A stretch of DNA of 5,447 nt, taken from positions 1 to 5,447 of the forward strand of contig OMUX01000087.1 in the NCBI GenBank assembly GCA_900314345.1, in the 5' to 3' direction. The translations under genes and the position numbers were made by a program. The stretch comes from an uncultured Erysipelotrichaceae bacterium (GTDB lineage Bacteria; Bacillota_I; Bacilli_A; Erysipelotrichales; Erysipelotrichaceae). Positions 1-4,663 of this stretch are shown in pieces. Each line of letters starts with the position of its first letter. The first letter of the stretch is position 1. The notes below the pieces were generated by a model. The model ran no database searches and was not told the origin of the DNA. It saw only the letters and a program-made list of their open reading frames with translations.

Positions 1-623
1 ATGCATTCATGCATGTGGACATGACCCAGGCCATCGGCAAGGTTCCCTGCCGTTTTGACAACATTGACATGGCCAGCATCTCTGCACATAAGATCGAAGG
101 ACTGAAGGGCAGCGGCATCCTTTACAAGAAGAAGTACGTGCCCATGGAACCGCTGATTTCCGGCGGTGAGCAGGAATACGGACTGCGGGGTGGAACGGCC
201 AATGCTGTGGCAGACATGGTGTTTGCCAAGACCCTGCGGCTTGCCCTGGAGAATGAAGAGAAGTACGGCGTCTATGTACAGCAGCTCAAGACACACCTTC
301 TGGAAGGACTGAAGAAGATCGAAGGCATTGAGATCAACAGTCCGGACAACGGCATTGCCTGCACGGTGAACTTCTCCTATGAGAAGATTCCCAGTGAGGT
401 CATGCAGAATGCCCTGAATGAAAAGGGGTTCATGGTCAGTGCCCGCAGCACCTGCGAAAGCAATTCCAATAACCCGAGCTATGTCCTGACAGCGATGGGT
501 TTTTCCGAGAGAAGAGCCAGCTGCTGCATCCGCATCTGTCTCAGCTATCACAACACACGTGAGGAAGTGGATGCCTTCCTTTCCGCTTTGAAGGAGATCT
601 GTGAACACTATGGTTCAGTATGA
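1..623 (+). CDS. Cysteine desulfurase, NifS/IscS-like class I (3' part, probably NifZ-type partner of ThiI)
   Basis: This PLP enzyme takes sulfur from L-cysteine as an active-site persulfide, releasing alanine, and passes it to an acceptor. The 5' end lies outside the window; the frame is open from base 3 and gives about 206 residues, against about 380 for the family. Visible motifs are HVDMTQAIGK (the cofactor-contacting HVDxxQ region, bases 12-41), SAHKIEGLKGSGILY with the PLP lysine at bases 90-92, GGEQEYGLRGGT, and the catalytic loop ARSTCESNSNNPS with the nucleophilic cysteine at bases 453-455. The usual IRxxLSxxNTxEEVD segment follows as CIRICLSYHNTREEVD; three extra cysteines in that stretch (SCCIRIC) are unusual but not known to matter. 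The gene overlaps the start of thiI, so the two are probably translationally coupled. In Bacillus the desulfurase next to thiI (NifZ) is dedicated to 4-thiouridine synthesis; I infer the same here. A general IscS/SufS-like role is less likely given the location. Confidence 0.93.
   Translation, partial: AFMHVDMTQAIGKVPCRFDNIDMASISAHKIEGLKGSGILYKKKYVPMEPLISGGEQEYGLRGGTANAVADMVFAKTLRLALENEEKYGVYVQQLKTHLLEGLKKIEGIEINSPDNGIACTVNFSYEKIPSEVMQNALNEKGFMVSARSTCESNSNNPSYVLTAMGFSERRASCCIRICLSYHNTREEVDAFLSALKEICEHYGSV
591..596 (+). promoter_or_regulatory. Ribosome binding site of thiI, inside the desulfurase gene
   Basis: AAGGAG lies 4 bases before a GTG (601) and 13 bases before an ATG (610), both in the thiI frame. 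Neither spacing is ideal, so this site does not settle the start alone. ATG 610 puts two residues before the conserved Tyr-Asp, as I recall for Bacillus ThiI, and is preferred here. Confidence 0.55.
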
Positions 624-1800
624 TACACTGCTCATCCGCTATGGAGAGCTTTCCACCAAGGGAAAAAACCGCAAGGACTTTATCCGCAGGCTCGACCAGA
701 ACCTGCGCTTTGCTCTGAAACAATATCCGGAGCTGACCTACAGCCGCACCTATGACAGGATCTATGTGCACCTGCAGCCGGACAGCGACATTGAAGGCAT
801 CCGGACCAAAGTATCAAAGGTGTTCGGTATTTCATCCTTCTCCTTTACCGAAAGAGTCGATTCAGACCTGGAAGCCATCAAGGCAAGATGCCTTGAGATT
901 GCACAGGAAAAGAAGGAAAAGACATTCAAGATCATCACGAAGCGCCATGACAAGACCTTCCCTTTGAACAGCGACGGCATCAACCGTGCCGTTGCCGGTG
1001 TGATCCTTGCCAATACGGACCATACCGTTGATGTTCACAATCCGGATTTCGTGATCCGCATTGAAGTCCGGGAGGGAAGCACATACCTGACCTGTGACAA
1101 GATTCCCGGAGCAGGGGGATATCCGGCAGGCATCAACGGCAAGGTACTGCTCATGTTATCCGGAGGGATTGATTCTCCGGTGGCAGCCTATGAGCTCATG
1201 AAGCGCGGACTTAAGGTGGAAGCCATCCATTTTGCCTCCCCGCCGTATACCTCTGACAATGCAAAGCAGAAGGTTCTGGATCTGGCATCCATGGTCAGTG
1301 AATACCAGGGTGCCATGAAGGTGCACATCATTCCGTTCACCGATCTGCAGCTGGAGATCTACAAGGCGGCAGGAGACCCCTATGCTGTTACACTCATGCG
1401 CCGCATGATGTTCCGCATTGCCGAGAAGGTTGCGGAAAACAACCGGTGCATTGCCATCGGTACCGGCAAAAGCGTCGGCCAGGTTGCCTCACAGACCCTG
1501 GAATCCATTGCCTGCATCAACCGCGTCATCTCCATGCCGGTGTTAAGACCGCTTGTATGCATGGACAAGGTCGAGATCATTGATCTTGCAAGGAAGATCG
1601 GCACCTATGAGACATCCATTCTGCCGTATGAGGACTGCTGCACGATCTTCGATCCGAAGAATCCTGTCACAAAGCCGACCGTGAAGAAGGCGGAGTACTA
1701 TGAATCCCGCTTTGATTATGAGAAGATGGTGCAGGACTGCGTGGACAATGACCAGGCGGTCATTGTGAAACCGCAGGAAGAAAAGGAAAGCTTCCTTTGA
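610..1800 (+). CDS. thiI: tRNA 4-thiouridine synthase (tRNA sulfurtransferase) ThiI, rhodanese-less
   Basis: ThiI adenylates uridine 8 of tRNA and replaces its oxygen with sulfur, giving 4-thiouridine; in some bacteria it also feeds sulfur to the thiazole of thiamine. The 396-residue product has the full short architecture. An N-terminal ferredoxin-like domain (about 1-58) carries LIRYGELSTKGKNR, a THUMP RNA-binding domain follows (about 60-165), and a PP-loop pyrophosphatase domain has SGGIDSPVA at about 184-192 and GTGKSVGQVASQT at about 284-296. The PYEDCC segment near 339-344 holds the conserved cysteine region that corresponds to the catalytic-domain cysteine (C344) of the E. coli enzyme. 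No C-terminal rhodanese domain is present, unlike E. coli, so persulfide should come straight from the upstream desulfurase. It overlaps that gene by 14 bases (23 if the GTG at 601 is used). No thiamine genes are adjacent, which favours tRNA modification as the main role. Confidence 0.96.
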   Translation: MVQYDTLLIRYGELSTKGKNRKDFIRRLDQNLRFALKQYPELTYSRTYDRIYVHLQPDSDIEGIRTKVSKVFGISSFSFTERVDSDLEAIKARCLEIAQEKKEKTFKIITKRHDKTFPLNSDGINRAVAGVILANTDHTVDVHNPDFVIRIEVREGSTYLTCDKIPGAGGYPAGINGKVLLMLSGGIDSPVAAYELMKRGLKVEAIHFASPPYTSDNAKQKVLDLASMVSEYQGAMKVHIIPFTDLQLEIYKAAGDPYAVTLMRRMMFRIAEKVAENNRCIAIGTGKSVGQVASQTLESIACINRVISMPVLRPLVCMDKVEIIDLARKIGTYETSILPYEDCCTIFDPKNPVTKPTVKKAEYYESRFDYEKMVQDCVDNDQAVIVKPQEEKESFL

Positions 1801-1812
1801 TGAGGAATGGAT

Positions 1813-2061
1813 ATGGGACTGTTCAGAAAGCATAACGCAGATGTGGCAGAGCGTTTTGATGAAGTGTTTGCCATGGGCCGCAAGGAAAGCGAACAGGAGT
1901 TCGTCTACAGCCTGAATGAGATCTATGATCTTGTCGCAAAGGACAAAAGCTACAAGCCGGATGAGAAGCTGAAGATCTATTCCATGCTTTCCATGATGGA
2001 AAACAGCTCCGCAAAGGAGAGGCCGAAGCTTGCAAAGAAACTGAAGAAGATGCTCAGCTGA
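1813..2061 (+). CDS. Small charged helical protein of unknown function in the thiI operon
   Basis: I do not recognise this 82-residue protein. It begins MGLFRKHNADVAERFDEVF and ends in a lysine-rich segment (PKLAKKLKKMLS). It is rich in Glu and Lys, has no signal peptide, membrane segment or cysteine, and looks like three or four amphipathic helices. The start at 1813 is chosen because GAGGA (1802-1806) sits 6 bases upstream; the in-frame ATG at 1807 would directly abut that site. It begins 12 bases after the thiI stop and is the last gene before a terminator, so it is almost certainly co-transcribed with the desulfurase and thiI. The basic C-terminus would suit RNA or ribosome contact, but that is speculation. 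Coding is supported by the ribosome binding site, the tight operon position and the terminator placed exactly at its stop codon. Confidence 0.8.
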   Translation: MGLFRKHNADVAERFDEVFAMGRKESEQEFVYSLNEIYDLVAKDKSYKPDEKLKIYSMLSMMENSSAKERPKLAKKLKKMLS

Positions 2062-2078
2062 GGGCATCTTTTCCTTTT
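2047..2078 (+). terminator. Intrinsic terminator of the desulfurase-thiI-82 aa operon
   Basis: A 9-bp stem (2047-2055 with 2062-2070, one T-G pair) has a 6-base loop and is followed by TTCCTTTT. The stem overlaps the last codons and stop of the 82-residue gene. The T tract is interrupted by CC, so efficiency may be moderate. Confidence 0.7.
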
Positions 2079-2109
2079 GCGTGAAAGGAAAGCAGAGCCA
2101 GGCTCTGCT
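2079..2109 (-). terminator. Intrinsic terminator of the metallophosphoesterase gene
   Basis: On the minus strand AGCAGAGCC and GGCTCTGCT (plus 2091-2109) form a perfect inverted repeat around one base. The practical stem is about 7-8 bp with a 3-5 base loop, followed by TTCCTTTC. It begins at the first base of the gene's TGA stop codon, read from the minus strand. It faces the plus-strand terminator, so the two convergent units are separated by back-to-back terminators. Confidence 0.7.
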
Positions 2110-2978
2110 CATTTCGTTTCACTGACATCGAGATGCTTCAGGCGGTACAGGACGATTTCATTGTCCGCAAGGAAGCGGACATCCTGTTTTGTCGTGCCTA
2201 CACCGTTTGTGATATCCAGGGTGAAGGAATCGTTGATGTCATGTTTTCCACGGAAGTAATGTGTGGCACCGGGCGGTTCATACAATGCACCGAAGCCCCA
2301 GTATGCCTGTCCGCCAAGGCTGTGTCCGGCAAGGAACAGGTTTGTCAGATCTTCCGGTACATCCAGACATGTATCCGGTGTATGGCACATCGTGATGACA
2401 TAGCCTGCCCTTGATACACTGGCATACGCTGCAGAGACATCCGGTGTTCCAAGATGCCCGCTGTCCAGCCCGACCAGGGTGATGCTGTCGCTGCTTCCGT
2501 TGTGGATCAGGATGCTGGTATTGTTCAGTACTTCGAAGTCGGAACTGTAGAGGATGTTGTTGACATCCTGCTGGATTTCAGGACTTTCATGATCCATGTC
2601 GCCGTATACGGCGAACTTTCCAAGCGGTGCCTTCAGGGAACCGAAGCAGCCGGCAATCAGGCTTAATGTATCCTGGTTGATCTCACCATGCTCCTCATCG
2701 AAGATATCCCCGCCGAACAGGATGATGTCCGGAGAGAGCTGTTTGATCGTATCCATGACTTCATAGAGCCGGTCCGCATTCATGTAGGGACCGTAGTGCA
2801 GGTCGGAGAAATACACGATGGTCCTGTCATTCATGGATGCCGGTATGAACAGGGAGGACAGTGTTTCATAGCGCACCTTGTATCGTCCCGGTGCCTTGTA
2901 GAAGGCATCATAGACAACCATGGTGATTGCGGCTGTAATGACTAATAAAACGCTCAGCAGTTTTCTGATTGCCTTCAT
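2109..2978 (-). CDS. Membrane-anchored calcineurin-like metallophosphoesterase (YkuE/YaeI type) with altered metal-site motifs
   Basis: The 289-residue product has one hydrophobic segment at about 7-23 (LLSVLLVITAAITMVV) after a basic start, which suggests a signal anchor with the catalytic domain outside the membrane. The phosphoesterase motifs appear in order: FSDLHYG (D59, H61), GGDIFDE (D91, D94), YGDMDHE (126-131) in the place of GNHD/E, CHTPD (H199), and GHSLGGQ (218-224) in the place of GHxHGGQ. The tail NGVGTTKQDVRF (about 258-269) matches the family end. Relatives of this group hydrolyse phosphodiesters or phospholipid/lipid-linked phosphates at the membrane. Here the Asn-His of motif III is Asp-Met, and the second His of GHxH, normally a metal ligand, is Leu, so activity may be changed or lost. 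The start is fixed by GAGGAGG five bases upstream. It is transcribed divergently from the HAD-like gene. Confidence 0.9.
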   Translation of the reverse strand: MKAIRKLLSVLLVITAAITMVVYDAFYKAPGRYKVRYETLSSLFIPASMNDRTIVYFSDLHYGPYMNADRLYEVMDTIKQLSPDIILFGGDIFDEEHGEINQDTLSLIAGCFGSLKAPLGKFAVYGDMDHESPEIQQDVNNILYSSDFEVLNNTSILIHNGSSDSITLVGLDSGHLGTPDVSAAYASVSRAGYVITMCHTPDTCLDVPEDLTNLFLAGHSLGGQAYWGFGALYEPPGATHYFRGKHDINDSFTLDITNGVGTTKQDVRFLADNEIVLYRLKHLDVSETK

Positions 2979-2983
2979 TCAGA

Positions 2984-2990
2984 CCTCCTC
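2984..2990 (-). promoter_or_regulatory. Ribosome binding site of the metallophosphoesterase gene
   Basis: GAGGAGG on the minus strand, five bases before the ATG at 2978, is a near-perfect Shine-Dalgarno sequence and fixes that start. Confidence 0.85.
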
Positions 2991-2999
2991 AACCGGTAC

Positions 3000-3008
3000 A
3001 TCATACCA
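3000..3008 (-). promoter_or_regulatory. Probable extended -10 promoter for the metallophosphoesterase gene
   Basis: The minus strand reads TGGTATGAT, an extended -10 with one mismatch to TATAAT, about 21 bases before the start codon. No good -35 is visible: the matching region coincides with the opposite-strand TATAAT box. A transcript from here would have a very short 5' leader. Confidence 0.5.
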
Positions 3009-3018
3009 CAGTCGGGGA

Positions 3019-3027
3019 TGCTATAAT
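3019..3027 (+). promoter_or_regulatory. Extended -10 promoter for the HAD-like gene
   Basis: TGCTATAAT is a perfect extended -10 element, 21 bases before the ATG at 3049. The -35 region near 2997-3003 is poor, which the TG extension can compensate for. It lies only about 10 bases from the opposing minus-strand -10, so the two promoters may interfere with each other. Confidence 0.65.
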
Positions 3028-3037
3028 GGCGGAGCAG

Positions 3038-3042
3038 AAGGA
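3038..3042 (+). promoter_or_regulatory. Ribosome binding site of the HAD-like gene
   Basis: AAGGA six bases before ATG 3049 selects this start over the longer open frame that reaches back into the divergent gene. Confidence 0.75.
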
Positions 3043-3048
3043 AATCCC

Positions 3049-3807
3049 ATGAACGAACTGACTTACCTCATCAGCGCATCCTGCCTTGCAAAGGCCATGC
3101 GTCAGGACAGCCTGCATACACTGCAGTTTCTCAAGGCCATGCAGGATACACAGACGCCTTTCTTCATCCTGAGTGAAAAGGCGAATACTGAAACAACAGC
3201 ACAGGCTTATGCAGACTTTGGCATAAACCTCCCGGAAGAAACATTCATGACCACAGCCATGGCTGGCTCAAAAGCCCTGCGTTTGAAATACCCCATGAAG
3301 AACAAGGCTGCCTGTTTTGGCGGAGATGCATTGAAGAAGACGCTGGAGAAGGATGGTTGGCAGATCAGCCAGGACAAAGCTGACTTCCTGTTTCTTTCCA
3401 TGAACCGGAATGCTGCATATTCTGACTACTGCTGGGCTTTGAATGTGCTCAGGAAAGGGGCACTGCTCATTGTGCTCGATGATGCCCTGTCATCATTGAA
3501 TGACGGAATCTGGTCCATCGGCACCGGTGCTGTTGCCCATATGCTGGAGAAAGCATCCGGAAAGAAGGGATGGCATGTGGATCTTCCGGATCCTCTGTTA
3601 ATCCAGATGTGCGTCTACAGCATGCAGGGCCTTTATGATCATACGGTCATGATCGACAATGATCTGGAACGAGGCATCAGGGCAGGAAAAAAGGCAGGTG
3701 TACGCACCGTGCTGCTCATGGATGATGCAGTTACGGAACAGTCTGCCTTTGAATCTCCCGTTCACCCGGATGCTGTGATTCCCAATCTCTCCGGTTTACT
3801 CCGTTGA
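3049..3807 (+). CDS. HAD superfamily IIA (NagD/AraL-like) protein with lost catalytic motifs, probable pseudoenzyme
   Basis: The 252-residue product keeps the length and order of NagD-type sugar phosphatases: FLKAMQDTQTPFFILSEKAN, a cap segment with ACFGGDALKKTLEKDGW and FLFLSMNRNAAYSDYCWAL, then GTGAVAHMLEKASGKK, and the C-terminal GIRAGKKAGVRTVLLMDD with a following HPDAVIPNLSGLL. The catalytic positions do not match. Motif I DxDGT is replaced by S9-A-S-C-L after YLI, so the nucleophile and acid/base aspartates are gone. Motif II may survive as S42. The GKPSP lysine motif reads DLPDP (178-182). Motif IV GDxxxTD aligns with DNDLERG (203-209), changing both acidic positions. The frame is intact, with a promoter and ribosome binding site, so this is not an obvious decaying pseudogene. 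Either it is a non-catalytic HAD protein (binding or regulatory) or it uses displaced residues such as D203/D205. Its last 12 bases overlap the convergent peptidase C26 gene. Confidence 0.85.
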   Translation: MNELTYLISASCLAKAMRQDSLHTLQFLKAMQDTQTPFFILSEKANTETTAQAYADFGINLPEETFMTTAMAGSKALRLKYPMKNKAACFGGDALKKTLEKDGWQISQDKADFLFLSMNRNAAYSDYCWALNVLRKGALLIVLDDALSSLNDGIWSIGTGAVAHMLEKASGKKGWHVDLPDPLLIQMCVYSMQGLYDHTVMIDNDLERGIRAGKKAGVRTVLLMDDAVTEQSAFESPVHPDAVIPNLSGLLR

Positions 3808-4503
3808 GCAAAGCTTCAGGAAGTACTGCATGAGTGCTGCACTTCCTTCATCAGCGAGTCTTTCAGGATGCCATTGCACAGCAATGACATTCTCTTTTTC
3901 AATGCCCTCGATGATGCCGTCTTCACTGACTGCACTGACCATGAAGCCTTCTGCAGCATCCTTTACTGCCTGATGGTGGAAGGAGTTGACCATGGCTTTC
4001 TTTCCATAGATGGAATACAGGATGCTGCCTTCTTCAAATACATCGTCATGGCAGTAGTCATGTTTCCCGTTGCGCTTTCCCAGGCGGAACTGGTTGTGCT
4101 CCTTGTGGGAAGGTGCCTGCTTCACAAGATCCTGATACAGCGTTCCTTGGTCAGCAATATTGATCATCTGGATGCCTCTGCAGATGCCGAGCACCGGTTT
4201 TCCTTTCTCACGGAATGCATGGTAGAGCAGGATATCTGCCGCATCCATGGCAGGGTTCACATCCTTGCTGTCGGTGTTTGCTTCTCCGTACAGGGAAGGA
4301 TCCGCATCTTCACCGCCGGTGATCAATAACCCGTCAAAGCGTTCTGCATATCCCTGTGCTTCTTCTTCCGTTGTTACAAACGGGGCAAGCACAGGCATCC
4401 CTCCGTTTTCCTTCACATAGCGGAAATAACTGACATTGTCATAGTAGACATCATTGTATTCCTTCTGCTCATAGCGGGCAGTCATCAGAATCAGCGGTTT
4501 CAT
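3796..4503 (-). CDS. Class I glutamine amidotransferase-like hydrolase, peptidase C26 (gamma-glutamyl-GABA hydrolase PuuD type)
   Basis: Enzymes of this family hydrolyse gamma-glutamyl bonds; PuuD cleaves gamma-glutamyl-GABA in putrescine breakdown, and relatives act on other gamma-glutamyl compounds. The 235-residue product carries a complete Cys-His-Glu triad: GICRG with C108 on the nucleophile elbow, and QWHPE with H212 and E214. Other family marks are MTARY near the N-terminus, LLITGGEDADPSLYGE (59-74, family LLPGGGDxxPxLYG), DQGTLYQDL and VNSFHHQAV (172-180). The start at 4503 is fixed by AGGAGG seven bases upstream; the frame is open further 5' but lacks a comparable site. No other putrescine-pathway genes are in the window, so the real substrate is uncertain. 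It is about 20 residues shorter than E. coli PuuD. Its stop lies inside the convergent HAD-like gene. Confidence 0.92.
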   Translation of the reverse strand: MKPLILMTARYEQKEYNDVYYDNVSYFRYVKENGGMPVLAPFVTTEEEAQGYAERFDGLLITGGEDADPSLYGEANTDSKDVNPAMDAADILLYHAFREKGKPVLGICRGIQMINIADQGTLYQDLVKQAPSHKEHNQFRLGKRNGKHDYCHDDVFEEGSILYSIYGKKAMVNSFHHQAVKDAAEGFMVSAVSEDGIIEGIEKENVIAVQWHPERLADEGSAALMQYFLKLCSTE

Positions 4504-4510
4504 GAAAATG

Positions 4511-4516
4511 CCTCCT
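4511..4516 (-). promoter_or_regulatory. Ribosome binding site of the peptidase C26 gene
   Basis: The minus strand reads AGGAGG seven bases before the ATG at 4503. This rules out the longer upstream open frame as the true start. Confidence 0.85.
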
Positions 4517-4527
4517 GTTTTTCTGAG

Positions 4528-4536
4528 ATTGTAGCA
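4528..4536 (-). promoter_or_regulatory. Probable extended -10 promoter for the peptidase C26 gene
   Basis: The minus strand reads TGCTACAAT, an extended -10 with one mismatch, 24 bases before the start codon. A perfect TTGACA (plus 4557-4562) lies 23 bases further upstream, too far for a normal -35. The hexamer at the proper 17-base spacing is CTGCAT. Confidence 0.5.
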
Positions 4537-4541
4537 CCGGT

Positions 4542-4571
4542 TTGCATGGAATGCAGTGTCAATGCTATAAT
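4542..4571 (+). promoter_or_regulatory. Promoter for the CNNM/CBS-domain gene
   Basis: TTGCAT (4542-4547), an 18-base spacer and TATAAT (4566-4571) preceded by TGC make an extended -10 promoter. Transcription should begin near 4578, leaving a leader of about 86 bases before the main start codon. The extended -10 (TGCTATAAT) is identical to that of the HAD-like gene. Confidence 0.65.
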
Positions 4572-4600
4572 CCATTCATTCATTTATACCGAGAGGAGTG

Positions 4601-4633
4601 ATGATTTACGGACAGTACCGTGCCTTTGTGTAA
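4601..4633 (+). CDS. Possible 10-codon leader ORF upstream of the CNNM/CBS gene
   Basis: ATG at 4601 opens a ten-residue frame, MIYGQYRAFV, ending in TAA 30 bases before the main start. GAGAGGAG (4591-4598) is the best Shine-Dalgarno sequence in the leader, though its 2-4 base spacing is short. The main gene has only GGGGA. This could be a regulatory upstream ORF or chance; nothing but position and ribosome binding site supports it. Confidence 0.3.
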   Translation: MIYGQYRAFV

Positions 4634-4663
4634 CAACAGTAAGAAAGAAATGGGGATGACAGC

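Noticed and set aside
1543..2112. 189-codon open frame on the minus strand across the thiI end and the small gene
   Set aside because: It is antisense to two well-supported plus-strand genes, has no recognisable domain and crosses the terminator region.
2920..3048. In-frame extension of the HAD-like gene upstream to an ATG at 2920
   Set aside because: It would run through the divergent metallophosphoesterase start and over both promoters. ATG 3049 has AAGGA at ideal spacing and matches the family N-terminus.
3049..3807. The HAD-like gene as a decaying pseudogene
   Set aside because: The frame is full length with no stop or shift, the conserved structural segments remain, and it has a promoter and ribosome binding site. 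A pseudoenzyme fits better.
3819..3846. Hairpin GGAAGT...ACTTCC as a terminator for the HAD-like gene
   Set aside because: The stem has two mismatches after the first six pairs, no real T tract follows, and it lies inside the peptidase C26 coding sequence.
3868..4329. 153-codon open frame on the plus strand
   Set aside because: It is antisense to the peptidase C26 gene, whose catalytic motifs are intact, and shows no family motif of its own.
4504..4575. Upstream extension of the peptidase C26 gene to an ATG at 4575
   Set aside because: The extension lies over the promoter region and lacks a ribosome binding site. AGGAGG sits just before the ATG at 4503, where the family sequence begins.
4571..4663. 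M-box (Mg2+) riboswitch in front of the CNNM/CBS gene
   Set aside because: The leader is under 100 bases, too short for an M-box, and I see only a weak 4-bp hairpin and no terminator.
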